64,000 nt of DNA. Origin: Dicaeum eximium. Taxonomy: Eukaryota > Chordata > Aves > Passeriformes > Dicaeidae. The position numbers were made by a program, and so were the translations under genes. The stretch lies in the NCBI GenBank assembly GCA_013396995.1, contig VWZP01005676.1, positions 105,663 to 169,662 of the forward strand, read 5' to 3'. The notes under the pieces were generated by a model. That model did not search any database and was not told the DNA's origin. It was given only the letters and a program-made list of their open reading frames with translations. This document shows positions 49,581-63,843 of the stretch, one piece after another (the stretch's first letter is position 1; the number at the start of each line of letters is the position of its first letter).

Positions 49581-51658
49581 AAAAAAAAAAAAGAACATGC
49601 AATTATTAGAGGTCTATTTATTAATACTTTCTGGACAAAAAGCACTTGGGAACAAATTGGCAGAAAACCAAAACTCCCTGCTAGAGCAAGTACAAGTCAA
49701 CAAAATTAACACAACCTTGAGTTCATTTTAGCTGTGAATAGTTTAAAAAAAAACAAACCACAAAACAAACAAACAAATCCAACCCAAAAGTAAGCCCTTC
49801 TTTCAACATGTCTATTCTTTCTTCATTGTGTCCTTTTCCCCCCCACTTAAAGCATTTCAAGCATTTGAAAAATCTTTATCAGCTAAATTGTTTTGGGACT
49901 ACTTAATATTTTCAAAGAGAAACACTTGGATTACACACAAGATTCATAATTCTAAAGTAGAACTCCAATATTCAATCAACTTTTGCCACTTAGAGCAATT
50001 CTTGTCTAAAGAACCTCAGACACTACCAGTGGTTCATGTCCAGTTTGAATCTCAGTCTTATGTGTGTTCCTATACACTTTCAAAACCTTGCCACAATCAG
50101 AGAAGCAGAAAGCTAAGTCTTCCTGTCAACTTTGTGCCCTCCTTCTCTGGAGGTGCTTTAGAAAGTTTATTTATATATTTTATATTATATGATTATAAAA
50201 ATTGCCTGAGTCAGTCAGAGTTTCTCACTTGTTTTTGCTAAGATGGGACAAAAGTTATCTCCTAGAGAGGTGCCTTAAGAGCAAAGCAAAGATACAGTTA
50301 GTCTTCCCCTAAATCTTTTCTAGATTCTCAGGATTTGCAGTTTGTATGGTTCCTGAGTCAGAAGCGATTTTTCACAATTTAGAAGGCTTCAGGTATCCAC
50401 CTTCCATTAGCTAGTTTAATTTTCATTATAAAATGAAGTAAAATGTTAGGTGGGAAATGTCAGGTTTCACAGGAACCTGTGGTGAAGAATTTCCACTGTG
50501 TGATTGCCTATAGTGTATGCAAGATCCACCCTTCTGACTGTCCTGACTTGTCCTTTTGTGAATATTTTCTAAACCTATGACATAAATAAAAGAAAATAGA
50601 CCCACTACAGATTTACATGATAGTAAAATTCTTTTCTCTGCATCCTTTCCTAATACTTTCCAAAAGTTAGTGTGCTTTTTTGATCACTAAGTAGATTTTG
50701 TCATGAAACTTTCTGTTATAAACTGAAGTCCATGTCCTGACTCATTACTGTTAGCTCAGACTATTTATTTGTATTTTCCCAATGAACTCATGGGGGAAAG
50801 GAGAGCAAGGTCATGTCCTGTGCACATCAGTCTGTATTTACCTTGTTAAATTATCATATGTAATTTTAATCCCCAAATTCATAGCCCCACAAAGTTCTTC
50901 TGCAGCTCTGCACAGGCAACTCCATCATTACTATCCCATGCCCCTTGGTTTTGCCATCAAAATTTGTCACCTCTCTACAGAGCCTTGCCAAATCAGAGAA
51001 GTTTCCTGAGTCTGTGGCAGTCAGCTGTCAAACACATCTGCAGAAAACGGAGAAAAACTACAGAGATAGCAGAGCTACAGAGGAGGACAATGAAACAGTC
51101 ACAGATTTGAATTATTTGTTCATGCATTCATTGGAGTCTAGATACCAGGAGACTGACAAGGGAAAGATGAGATAAAATCACTCTTTTCAAAGAAGTCATC
51201 TCTGAGCCATGGTTTTGTTCTCATGAAGTAAAATTCCTGCAAGGCATATCAGTTGATAATATTTTAATGGGTTTAGATTTTAATACCGTTTAACCAAGTC
51301 ACACTTAAATCAATTTAGAACCCCTTTGGCAGACTTTAGTGAAGCAATACATCACAAAGTAGCTACTTTGTTATTACTTTCATAGCAGATTACAGGTATG
51401 GCTGCCATGCACACTTGTCTGGATTACGTAAGAAATGAGACATCTCAAGAAGTAGCACATAGACCCACAGCAGCCTTTCAGGATGCTTCATTGTGACAGG
51501 AGCCAGAAATGTCCTCCCAATTATTCATTATTTTTATTTATTTACAAGCTAATATGCTAACACACAGGTATTGTTCAGAAATGTTGTTGTACTTACCACA
51601 GTCAGACCCTCCTCCTAGCAAACCAGCAGAGCTAGACTGTGAGCTGAGTGTCTTGGGT
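49581..51658. other. Unique AT-rich non-coding DNA with one 137-codon frame
   Basis: An A-rich (CAAA)n-like stretch lies at 49745-49778. A plus-strand frame of 137 codons at 49828-50241 begins inside poly-pyrimidine sequence. It is unaccompanied by a recognisable domain, signal peptide or splice sites, and its composition (Phe, Leu, Ser, Tyr) is what AT-rich DNA gives. I do not call it a gene. Confidence 0.5.
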
Positions 51659-51713
51659 CAATAAATTCTGGATAAATTCAATAAATTAAATTCAATAAAT
51701 TCAATAAATTCTG
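51659..51713 (+). repeat. AATTCAATA-type short tandem repeat
   Basis: Imperfect repetition of ATAAATTCA/AATTCAATA over about 55 bases (CAATAAATTC, GATAAATTCA, ATAAATTAAATTCA, ATAAATTCA, ATAAATTC). It is a decayed minisatellite with roughly nine-base period. Confidence 0.8.
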
Positions 51714-54700
51714 ATGCTCCTGGACATACAGACACGAGGAGGATATGCACCAGATACAGCTGCTGCCTCCTGCTAATGCCTGGCTCCTTGAGCTTCCCAA
51801 AGTGAGCCCACAGAAGGATGGCATAGAAAGTACATGACCTAAGACATTCCCAAGCTATATAAAAGTACTGTCACAAAAAGAGCAGTGCAAAAGTGCTTTT
51901 TGGAGGAGTGCCTAGCACAGCCTGCACAACCTGAAGATAACAGAGCATGAGAATTGCTGGGGAGGGACAAAGCAGCAGCTGTTGTGATCCAGAACAATTG
52001 GTTTGCACCACAGCCGTTTTTGGCATCACCCCAGAGCTGTGGCACTCCAAGGAGGAAGGGAGAGTAAAAGAATCCAGGGCTGCTTAAATTTTTGAGGAAC
52101 TGTTCTGGGATTCTCTTGGTTTCTGCATATTAATGCAACCTTTTCCTGGCAGCCTGTGGGCCATATAATACATTCTGCACTGCCTCTGCATGTATGCCAT
52201 ACCAGCTGGTTCCGTTTTCATATTTCAGATGGCACCTGATGTGTGGCCTGCCAAAGGCTCCTGAAAGGTTAAACTGGGCTTTGACAAGGAAAGTTCATTA
52301 ATCAGAACCTATTCCTAAATTGCCAGAACCTTTGTTACCCTGTTGTGAATTTTGTGACAGAAAGTTGCAGGTTGTCAGTGAAGTAAAATTTGAGTGAACT
52401 TCTTTAAACGCAGTGGTCTTGGGAGCAGTGAGGAATCACAGGTGACGTACTGAATGCCTGAGAGGAAGGCTGCCCTCTCTGTCCCCTCCTATAGTATGCC
52501 CATTGTTGATAAAGGCTGTCTTCCTTTTGTTGGTGTTCATTGTGGAGAGAAATGCACTAGTTATTTACTGGTGAAAATGAGATGGCAGTAACAAGCAATG
52601 GGAGACAGTGCTGTTTTTCATTTTGCATTGATGCCCCTCTACAGAGGCATGCATTTCTCCCATTATTCTTCTCAAAGACTTTATTGTTCTGGCTTCCTGT
52701 TACAAATCAAGCTGGTGATGGCAGCCCCATGAAATCCCATTAGCATACTGAGAGCAGTGTATTACAGTACCAGGCAATAGAATAAATGCAGAACAATAAG
52801 TATAATAGGGAATGCATTACCCCAAAATGGAACAGCAGCTCCGTACTGAGTGCCAGTTCTATGAAGGTGCCTTCTCCGCTGCTTGAAAACAAACAAACAG
52901 CATTTTTAGGGTGCAGTTGCACTGTCAAGTAAAATCTGGCTAGTTTAAACCAAGGAAAATAGAGATGCAAAAGGTGTTATGCTACATGTCCAGGTGCAAC
53001 CATCCATCTCTCCCTGTTCATGGACTCTAATTTTAATGTCTTTTGACTTCCAGATATAAAAAGCTTATTATTTTTTTGATATGGAGATGCAACTGGGCCC
53101 TGTAAACAACTGAACTTACTTTAGAGTCTTATTATTTGTTTGGCTGGCAAGCATGTGACGGCAGCCTTCAGAAGACAGGTTGTCTTTAAAGGAACCAGTG
53201 CTTGTGAAGCCAGAACTGGAAGGAAAATTGTTAATTTGTAGTCAGTCAAGCAACAGTCTGCTGTGGACGACCAAGAGGACAGCTGGCACACCAACATGTA
53301 AGAATACCTCACTAATGCTGGCAGCATTCAGGGACAGGCCTGTAAATGACCTCTTCTTAGGTGACCTTAAAGGTCTTGAATAAAGGTAGGGAACAGCAAG
53401 ACACTTTTGGGGAAAAAGGGACAAACTGACTAGGATAAGGAACAAGTCTGCAGAGGAATTGACATTTATCTGTGCCTCAGACAAGGACTGTAAAAGCCTC
53501 TTCAAAAACGTGGATTCCCACTGCCTGTCAAATAGTGGTGTGTTCAAAGGTGGGAAAGCAGCTGTGTCTTTCCAGAATGAAACGGATGATCAATCTGAAA
53601 GACTTCTAAAAGCTGTCAAACACTATAAAAAAGCAAACCACACTATGTATTGGCATACTGTTTCTGATGACTAATCACTTTCTAGTTTTAAATATAGGTT
53701 TTAGTTCTAAAAGTGAAAAGAGAGAGCTGAAACAGATGAAAAATGGGGTTGACCCACAGGGTGAAATCACCAACGTTACCACTATATGCTGCTCTAGATT
53801 CCATAAACTCCATTTCCTCAGCAACACACATTTAGGAAGGTTCAAGAATAGTTAGCTAGCAAACACAGCCTTTTTGGAGTTCTCCCTAACTCCAAAACAA
53901 ATGCTGATGTATTCTTAGCTGTAGAAAACTACAAGACAGGAAACTCCATCATGTTACATGATGATAATCCCTTAATTAAGAGATGGGCGGAGCTAACAAT
54001 GTTTTTCAAAGAAAAGCCCCTAGTAATCCATCAAAGGTGGAGATATTCTTATATCCACGCACAGTGAGAGAGGAATGTGCTAAAAATGTCATAGCTACAG
54101 GGCAATGGATGGCATTGCCTTTGGAATCACCAGCAACTGAGTAATGGTTTTTCTGCCTGTATTCTGTGTGCATGCATTAGATGCCATGAAAACATATGAA
54201 ACACAAATTACTTCATGTTCACCTACCTATCTCAAACTAACACAGCTGTAAGAGTGTCCTCAAACAGCCTTAAAGTTGCTTCATTTCAAGAAGTACAGAT
54301 GCAGTGCAAGGCACTGGGTGAAATTATTTATCCCTCAACTTCTTGGAAGTTCCCTTTTCACACGGTGTGCTCATGCTTTCTAAATTGTTAATGGTTGTTG
54401 TGAGGTGAGTCCTGGAAACATTACAGTTGTACATGAAGAAAGATATGCATTTTTTCACACTAATTTCATATTATTCAATAGTAATGAGTGGCAGAGAAGC
54501 TGGTCCTGGAAGTTCAGTTTCAGATTAAACTGACCTCTGAGGGTTCATTAAATTTTAAGATTTCAAAATAGATGTGTAGCATAAAAAAATTAAATTATTA
54601 AAGTGATATACAACATTAGATGTGAGAAAACCATTAACAAATATTTTAATAAAGCACATTTCTTTCTAAATCTCCATAAGAAAACCTTATTACAGCAGTA

Positions 54701-56022
54701 ATCTACTCTGTAATACCTTCCCCTAGTGCTAAAAGCAAACTGGATGAAAATCATCTCAGAGGTGTGTGTAAGCATACCTTCCTTTGAGCAGGAGCATATT
54801 AAGTTTTATGACTGAGCTTCTATCTATAACTAGTCCATAGAAGATCTCAAACAGCTGAGCCATTACTGCCCTGAAAAAAGATGTGATTTTCCAAAGCAAT
54901 GCTTTTCAGATGTAGTCCTACTTCTCCTTCAGATCCGATAGCAATACAAAATAATCTATTCATTTTTGAAAAAACAGATTAAAAAAATAGTCTGCAAGTC
55001 ACGCTGTTGACTGCATGCACTGAGGAAATTCTGTCAACTTGCCTAAGTACCTCCTAGTATCCTGGTCAGACTGGTGTTCTACTGTCTAAAACCTTACTGT
55101 AAAAAATGCTTCCTGTCTCACAGTCCATATGCTGGGATCCAGGATAGCCTTTAGAGATCTAAGATAGTCTTTAGCTGTGTAAATACAAATTGCAGTCCTC
55201 AGAAAAGACACTCAGCTCTTGCTTAAATCTGGAAATAACTTAAATTTACAGCACTACACTGACCTTGCAGCTAACATTTGGTCATTCCTAAAACAATGGG
55301 AAGCCCTGGCAGTATGACAGAGCTCTGTCAGTCTCACGTGCAAGCCCCACTGATTTCAGCTGCCCAGATCTTAACCAGTGGCTTAATAAAATCCAAACTG
55401 TGAGAGCACATCTTCCAGATGGGGCACTGCAAAAGGCATGGCCATTGCATTGCCCCCAAAGGTGCCAGAAAATGGAGAGGGTGCACCACTGTTCCTGCTG
55501 CTTATGGAGAATCTATTTCAGTTTTCATCCCTACTTGAGAAGATCCTAAACTGTGTGTCTGATCCCAGATCCCTCCCTCCTCTTCTGTCACCTGCCCTGG
55601 TAAGAGAGGGACTTCTTTATTCTTGGGTTTTCCTGTTGTGCATCCACTTGCTATTGAATATATCAAAGCAAAGTGGGGACAGATAGTGAGTGTGAATGTG
55701 TCCATCTGTCATACTAAAACTAGTCCCTGTGTATTGACATCAGGCACTTTATCAAATGTTTAATGTAAAATACACCTTGTGGGAAGAATAAGGCAGACTG
55801 TCTGCTCTAAATTCCAATTGCAGATTTTCAAGGTATGAATAACTTAAAGGAATTTGATCACAGTGACCTATATTCAGACTGTTCATTCAGTTACACCAGT
55901 CCAAAACTGCACTGCAGGATGTCTGGTGCCATATGTTGCTTTCCAGCATGCCAGTCGATGAGGCAGGCAGTAAGGTACTGCACTTCCAAAGTGCTTCTCC
56001 TGGGAAAAAAGAAGGAAAGAAT
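51714..56022. other. Unique AT-rich non-coding DNA, no gene confirmed
   Basis: Two plus-strand frames at 53180-53383 (67 codons) and 53459-53674 (71 codons) have a mixed, lysine-, serine- and asparagine-rich composition that looks somewhat protein-like, but no domain, splice site pair or homology is recognised. The remaining frames overlap on both strands. No dispersed repeat seen. Confidence 0.45.
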
Positions 56023-56063
56023 AGGGGAAGGAAGGAGGGAAGGAGGGAAGGAAGGAGGGAAGG
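56023..56063 (+). repeat. (GGAA/GGAG)n purine tract
   Basis: Forty-one purines without a pyrimidine, built from GGAAGGAAGGAGGGA blocks. Such tracts can form triplex DNA and are often polymorphic. GGAA repeats can also bind ETS factors; that is general knowledge, not shown here. Confidence 0.85.
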
Positions 56064-59000
56064 CTGTTTTCCACATGCTTGTTAATGCTTTTCATCACCA
56101 GTTTGTGGGAGTGTCAGGTACCAGTAACACCCTCACAGCACAGGCTAGCCGAGTGACTGTGCTCTTGTAGCACAGGTAAATATTGTGTTCATGGACTGTC
56201 TGCCCTCCCTAACAACTTTCAGTTTTTAATGCAGTTTAATGTATGTTTAGTCAAAAACTAGTCCTTGTTTGACAGCTGATGATTCCTGTCTTTGATTAGA
56301 AGTCCATCCATTGTGATAGGGTGGGGTGTGTTTGGTTTTGCTGAAATCAGATCACTCTTTCTGTTTCTACAAAGTGTGTTTGTCACAGCATTCTCTGCTT
56401 TGGTTACCTTTTTTCCCCCCTTTCTGTAACTGTTCTGCTTTGTTTGGTTTCTTTATTATAATTTTATACAAAGTAAACTAAAAAATATTGCAGAAGATAA
56501 ATTTGAAAAGTGGAATTACTTTTCCAGAAATGTACAGGTCTGTTTCATATCCAAAGATAAGAAGGCAAGTATGAATAATCTTTGAAATGTAGCACGAAAC
56601 CCTGCTAAAGCTCTCTGCCAAGCCACCAGCACTTCCAATAATATCAGTATTGTCCTAACCTGTCAGAGAAGTTCACTCTGACTTTACACCAGCTCATTGT
56701 CCCTGTGGTTCTGCTGGCTCACCTGGGTTTCCACACCTCACCAGGGTTTTCACACCACATGGTTTTCTCACCTGCAGAAAATGGTCACTAAATCTCTCTC
56801 TAAGATCTGTAGAGGTCCCCAATAAGATATACATTTCTCTAGAGCTCTTCCAGTCGTTTATTGCACCCTTTCCCTCATTCCTGGGAAGTATAACGTTGGA
56901 ATTGCTCCTTTATTCCCAGGAAGCCATCAAAGTAATGTAAGCCTAGGCTGTGCAGAAGCTTTGGAGGAATAGCTGGAGTCCAAGAAAACTCTAGAAAAAA
57001 ATGCTGGAATTGCTACTCATTGCCTTGTGCTGTTTTGTTATTACACACCCCCCTTGCCGAGATGGCCAACATATTTGATGAGGGAAGGCAGGAAGAGGTC
57101 ACTGAGACAGACTTCCACTAAGGTTAAAAAACCTCAGGCTGCTTCACTGCAGATTTCTCAGGGGAGCAATGCAGACCCCCCATTGTAAATGGATTATGTT
57201 TTCCAAGATAAAGCAATGTTTTGGTGATGATTCTCAGTAATTAGAATAAATATACAGCATATAAGTAAAGTTAATATTTTAATCAAGTGCTTTTTTAAAT
57301 AATGAAGCTGTTTGGTTTGTCTCTCTGGGCTTAAGTAAAAGGGAAAACAAAAAAAAAATTCAAGGATTTTCTTTTTTGTTTGAATTCTATTCAATTGTAT
57401 TTTGACTGAACAGGGAGGAAGACATTGGGGGCATTAGAAAAGCCAGTCTTATCAGTTCAACTAGTACACTGAAATATTTTGCTTTTGCATGAAAACTGAT
57501 GACACTAAAAGTGGTTGTTAAAGAAAGGAAGTCTCATATGTCTATCAGTTGCCAGGATTTTTAGCTAAGGCAGCATTTACACTAGAATCTGTTATTTTTA
57601 TTGTTATTAGCAGCCTTTCTTGGGTCCCAAGCTTTCCACAAATTTCTCTTTCTGCTTTTAGGAATTTATAGGAAATCAAAACTCAAGACTTTTTGAGAAA
57701 ACAAAAAATATAAATATTTTTTCATATTTAAATTATATGGAAAGGTAAACAAGTCACATCATTTTATTTCTAGAACTATTCTTAATAATACTGCAAATTT
57801 ATGCTGAGGAGGCCATTATAAATTAGTCTTAGACACAATATACTTCCTAAGTTCAATTTTTTTATAAATTTATATTTTCTCAGAAAGTATAATCAAGCAA
57901 TCTGTTTTACTTTCAACTCAGCAGATTAAAATAATCTCTTAGGGTCCTACCAAGAAAGAATAGTACAAACACTTCATCATGCATGTTTACACAAAGCTTT
58001 ACTATCAGCACCTCTGCATCTACAAAGCAGCATTGCTTCACAACTCAGTTTGGGAATTTTATTTTCCCTTCATCCAACAGTGGTATCCTCAAAAATAATG
58101 AATGTTTTGGTCAGAGCTCTCACAGCTGTTTAGGAATACCACAAGCCCTTTATTACTAATTGAATAAATAGATAGCATGTGTCTTTGCTTCAGCAGCCTT
58201 TATTTATTTTATGGACATTTTTCATCAACCTACAAACATTTTCTGTTTGAAATGCAACATAATTGAATGTTCCCCATCTGGAATGTTAATACTCGGCATG
58301 AAGAAAAGGAAGTCAAAGTGAAAAAAAAAAAAAAAGTAACAACATTTCTTTGACTCCCATGTCAGTAGCACCAATTAGCTACATGAATTTTCCATCTGCT
58401 TTCACTAAAGAATACATGAACAGCTGCATCCTACAGGAAGACAACCTGATGCAGCCAACAGAAACTCTCGAGCACCTGGTCATTTCCTGTCACTAGCTCC
58501 ACTACTGCTGCAGATGTCAAATCACACTGGGTTTTCCAGCTAGCTCTGTGCAAACTCTACTAAAAAAAATTGCCACTGTTTTGCTTTCTCTGAGTGAAAT
58601 CTCTTTGCCTATTGATCTCAGTGGTTTGTATTTATATTTTATTTTATGTGCATTGGACTGGGTACCAAACACTGTATATCTGGAAATTTACGGGCTTCAC
58701 AGTCTCTAAACAATAAGGACACCAAACTAATGCTGCAAATTAAAGAGAGATTAATGATTTTGTTTGGCATGGTCTAATGCTGCTGTTTATTGGTAATATG
58801 TATTGTGTTGGGCACTTGCACCTAATCTATTTTCCTGAAGGAATATCTATCACTTTGCCCATATGTTTCACAGAATATCATGCAAACTTTCTCATTCCTC
58901 AAATTTAAAAGGAAACACTATTTTAGACCCTCCTCCTCCCCACCACACCACTCTCCTGGAAAAAGAAAATAGCTATTATGGAGATGGATAACCTCACAAT

Positions 59001-59760
59001 GTCTGACTAGTTGATTTACAGAAATGGAAGTACTGACATTTTCGGATCTTTTGCGTGAAGCACAAAGTTCCTTGCAAAATACCTGGACCTTTTGCAACTG
59101 TCTCCTGGCAGAATTCTTGAGGGAATACCTTTCTTCTTCCTCGTTGTTGAAGCAATCTTCCTGATCCCATGGCATTGTTCAGCTCTCTGTCTGAATCAGT
59201 GGAAGGCTTACATGGAGATAAGACCATCTGTGGTGTTAGGCAGAGAGTGAGAATTCTTTCTGGAACTGTCAAGGGAACTAGATTTCTAATCTTTTTAAAC
59301 TCAAGGATTCTGAACCCTGTAACTTTGACCTTTCTTATCAGGAGATTGCCTAATTGTAAAAACTGCCTGCCTTGTTAAACGTGCTGATACCACACCTGGG
59401 GTCTGCAGAACAGTGAATACAAGACCGTCTTAAAGACCATCCTTTAGAATGGCTTCTAAGATACACTCCTTCTAGTTCCAAATGGTCCAATAAATTGTCT
59501 GTCTCCCCAGTTTCTCCAGTAATCATCTAAAACAACAGTTAAAACATGGGTTTTTTTGTTGTACAGGCATGCAGGCACCAAGAATGAAGCCAGGGTTTGC
59601 TTACAGAGCCGTGCCCAGGAATAGGGAGGATCCTTCAACAAGCTGCGCTCTGTGAAGGTCTCTGTTTCAAAGACTGTGTCTGTGCCGTCCTCCCAAGCCC
59701 TCAGCAAACACAGACTCATAAAAACAGCAAGGCCACATCTGTGTGGGAGCCTGGGCAGGC
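56064..59760. other. Unique AT-rich non-coding DNA, no gene seen
   Basis: Includes an A15 run at 58321-58335 and several A/T-rich blocks near 57690-57900. About 58080-58320 has the unrepetitive AT-rich look of a conserved element, but conservation is untested. No exon or dispersed repeat recognised. Confidence 0.45.
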
Positions 59761-59900
59761 TCTGGGGGAGAGCCTCACCTGAGTTTTGCTGGCCCAGCTG
59801 CACGAATGCCACCCAAAACCCGTGTCAGGCCAGCTCGCACTGGGTCGCGCGGCGCAGCAGTGCAGCCTCTTGGTGCCCCTTTGCTGGGAGAGACAGGGTC
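59761..59900. promoter_or_regulatory. Small CpG cluster
   Basis: GCTCGCACTGGGTCGCGCGG and nearby CGAATGCC and CCCGTGTC put about eight CpG in little over 100 bases within CpG-poor DNA. Seven overlapping frames of 60-127 codons on both strands are a composition effect. Regulatory function is a guess. Confidence 0.2.
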
Positions 59901-62900
59901 CATGCCACAAATGCAGTTCTGTCCCTCATTTCTACACAAAAATTTGTGGATCTCCTGCACTTTCATCAGAGAGAACTGTAATAAAGGAGTCAGAGCCACA
60001 ACCAAATGCCTTAGCTAATTGCAGGTGCTCATCCTGTGAAAGCCACAGCATAAGTTTAAAGCATTTCAGGGCACTTAGTAAGTTCTGGGTGAGCTGTTTC
60101 ATCTCACTCCTGTGTTCACATCTGTCCCCCAAGCACCTGTCCCTCATTTTTTTTTCCTTTCACAGTTGACATCCATGCCATTTTTTGGTCTTAGCTCAAG
60201 GAGCTAAAAAACCCCAATTATTTGGCTTCTGATTGATGATGTTTTAAGTAAAACTGAATAAAGAATACAAAATGAGTATGATTGGTACTCAGAAATAAAG
60301 TTGTGATAGTGATTATTAAAATTCAACTTTCACAAGACACCTCAGATACAAAAGCAAGTTCTTTTATGGTATGTTTTTCTAGTCCTCAAAATATCCAAAT
60401 ATCTGTATCTATGAAAAAGCATTGACTTCTTAATATAAATATATAACTTTTAAAGATAATATCTGAAGTTAAAACTTCAGATATTTCTTAAGACACATTT
60501 ATATCCTTGAAGACAAGCATATAGATGACTAATTTTTGGATCTTGAACTATTAGGTTTTCTTGTCATGATGATTTTTTTTAATCAGAATGTAGAAACATG
60601 TCATTTATGTGTACCCTCTCTCTCCATAATCCATTCTGTTGCAGACTATCTCCATTCTGTCTGTCTCTTTCAGGCAATTGCCCTTGTCAGTAACTATAAC
60701 ATGACAAAATTACACTTTAGATCTGAGAACAGAAGATCATAATACGAGATTCTGTAATTAATTTTCAGAGCTAACATCCATAGACCAAAGATTCAGCTTC
60801 AGCAGATATTCTTACTCATTACTGGCGCTATTTGTGCAAGGTTTATTCTTGGCTTCTATTCAACACCTTCTACACTTGTCTTATAGTCCCGTATAGGGAC
60901 TCCTGTTTAAAAATATTTATAATAGGTGTACAATTGTCTATAAAGCCAGTTCCTGATATTTGGCTTTTGAAAATCTGCATCTAATCAGATTTTTCTGATT
61001 AATTCTAATCAGATGCAGTAATTTCCCAGCTCTAGCTTACCCTCCATAAGCCCTTCCCAAGCACCAAGTCATTATTAGTATCCCATAACAGTGCAACTCT
61101 CCTTCAAAGGCTCTTTTATGATGACAAAATCTCTGATAAGGACTCCTAGTATATCAAGCTTTATCACTATAACCCCTGCTGTAACAGCATCCCTCTACTA
61201 CACATAAACAAAAAGCCTTTTGAAAATTGTTTCAGGTTGTGCAAAGTATCCATTAGACAGACACATAAAGTACGTCATATATCTACATTGGATAGCAAGA
61301 AAGAATGGGACATCATGGAAAANCTGTCCAACTGAATCATTTCGATTTACTTACTGACTCACTGGATGAACCAAATGCTGCCAAGCAGGGAATTGTGTCA
61401 CACAGAAATGATAAACAATAAGTCAGTTATAAGCTGAAATACAGACAGGTGTATTACTCTCCGCTGCTTTATTCAGAAAACAGAAGGACAGTGAAACCTG
61501 TTGAGGGAAATTTATTTTTATTTCTTTCTGGTGTATAATTCCACCCATTTTTCAGTCTTTAAGCTCTTCACATTTTGTCATGTAGTAAAAGTTCATACTC
61601 TGAAGCATCAATCTGCATATGTGTCTAGATACAAAGCAAAGCTCTTTTCATTCCATAACTGCCACTATATAAAACATAAACATAAATATATGGTATCAGT
61701 CACCAATTTCTTGTGTAGGGCTCCATTGGGAGAAGTGTTGGACTAATAAGGAAATATTTAATGCATTTCTTATTAAATAGAATGCCTTTCATTTAATCAC
61801 TATGGTTGCTGCCAGGCTGAAGGATAGCAGCAGTAACACCATCAGAGAAAGGTGGATAAGAGGTGTTTTAATGGAAAATTGTGTATTCACACATATGGAA
61901 GTGTATCAGGAGAAAGAGAGAGCAAAGGAGAGAGAGTGAGTGGGAGAACAGAGAGGAAAGAAGAGGACAATGGGCATTCAAAGGGTGGGAGAAGCAGTGG
62001 TTGAGCGAAGGAAAGAGCAACTTATTAGCAGCAGACAGCTCTGAGAAGCTCCACTGGGGGAGCAGAAAGTGCAGCTTGAAGGCATTGCTGTGAAAGCCAT
62101 TGGCTGTGGCTGTGGTTTTGATGTGGGTCTGTCTGTCTGCCGCTGTGGCTGCCTGTGCTGCTCACATCACTCCCACAAGCCCGAAGGAGAAGGCAGGCTT
62201 TGCAGCAGCACTGGGTAGGTGTCAAAAAAAAACAGTCAACAGAGCCAGCAGACTGAGAGGAGGAAGGAAATTTATGCCTGTGAGGATACCTCAAGCCTGT
62301 CCCACTAGGAATTCATCCTTTAAATCACCAGAACAACAGCTTAAGCTCCTCCAAGCAGTAATGTGCTGTGCTGTGCTGTGCAGGGATTTAGAATGTCTTG
62401 AGTACACAGGCTTGTGCCAGAAACTGTCAGCATCAGTGAAAATGCATGATGTTGGATTGGAGGATTTGTGCTAGTTCTGTGAGTAAAGCTTTATGCAGGA
62501 AACCTCACAGCTTTATCATAAAGATTTCTTAAGGAGGGAGGTGAAAAGATAGTGCTCAGTAACTAATTTCAGACACTGCAAACCAAGAGAAAGGAAAAAG
62601 ATGCTCAGTGGACGTCAAATATATTCATATCAGTCAACCAGTTTTTGGGGTTTTTTCCAGTTTCAGTGATATAATTACTATATAAGCAAAATCAACCATT
62701 ATAAATTAATCCCTCATTCTATTAATCAAAGCAGTGGGACTTAAGGTATGACTTACTAGCTATGCATAAATGACAGAGACTAAAAGAAGTCAAGTTAATT
62801 AAAAAGAGATGAAAACGTGAATTGATAGTTCTTCCATGTTTGCAATTTTTTCTTATCACCTTCTATGCTCTTTCTTGATGCACTCATGTGTAAAATAATG

Positions 62901-63640
62901 CTACTACTTGAATCAGTCTTCCAAACTCTTTTCAAGTTCTACTGTGCACTCCAACCTTTAATAAAAAGCACTTAAACAAAATGTACTGTGCTACTGGATT
63001 TAGTGTGAACCTCTTAAGAGATTCTTCTGGTCAGAAAACTCACTGAAAAACTCGACAATCTAGCACTGTTTTTTAAGTTGTAGAGGAGCTAATTAAAAAT
63101 CTCTGGAGAAATCAAATGTAGGAAATTAAAGCAGCAAACCAAGAGAGGAAAGGTGAACAGAATTAAATGATAAGTGATTTAACTGATCACTGATAGCCTC
63201 TCTGATCATGGATACTTGATGTGAACTTCACCCCCTTTACTGCCAGTACTTCTGTAAGATCACTAGTTATACAACAGCATTTTAATATATATATTAGGAC
63301 TAAAAATAATCTTAAAATGTCTTTTTATATTACTTCATATCTCTGTAGTGAAATAACTGAATATCAGCTATATCTTTAAAGAGATTTATTTCCATGTAAC
63401 ATTATTTTTGGTGTGATCACCTAACAGGAAGTAGATGGTAACAGAACTGTGTCTAGGAATTTTTTTTCCCTTGAAAGCAGCTAAGAGCCCATTTGTTTAA
63501 GCTGTAGTCCTGATTTCATAGTCCTCAAACTAATTACAAACTTGCCAAAACATTTTTGACTTTAAAAAACCCCTAAACCTAAAGCTAAACAGGCCATCTT
63601 CGAAGTAGGCTTCAAAAAACCAAGGAAGAAATATGGATGT
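59901..63640. other. Unique AT-rich non-coding DNA, no gene seen
   Basis: A 28-bp palindrome (13-bp arms, AATATCTGAAGTT, 2-nt spacer) lies at 60458-60485. Nested complementary blocks occur at 60976-61017 (CTGCATCT pairing with AGATGCAG, inner AATCAG with CTGATT). A G/A-rich tract lies at 61907-61970. About 62030-62200 is GC-richer. No exon, RNA gene or dispersed repeat recognised. Confidence 0.5.
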
Positions 63641-63843
63641 TACCTATGCCCTGTCTCATTCCATGGGTTGGTGATACGGGTGCCCACCTGAGACCACATC
63701 TCCCGTCCCCATGATGAGCATTTCACGTGGCATCTCCTGCAGCACACTGCTCCTGTCAACATTCCAGCGGGATCCAGCTCCCTGCCCAGATCCTGTCCGC
63801 CTTGCTGCTGTCTCGGCACACTGGCCACAATTCGGTCACGTAC

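Noticed and set aside
49828..50241. Plus-strand open frame of 137 codons
   Set aside because: Starts in low-complexity sequence, has AT-driven composition, no domain, and no evidence of splicing.
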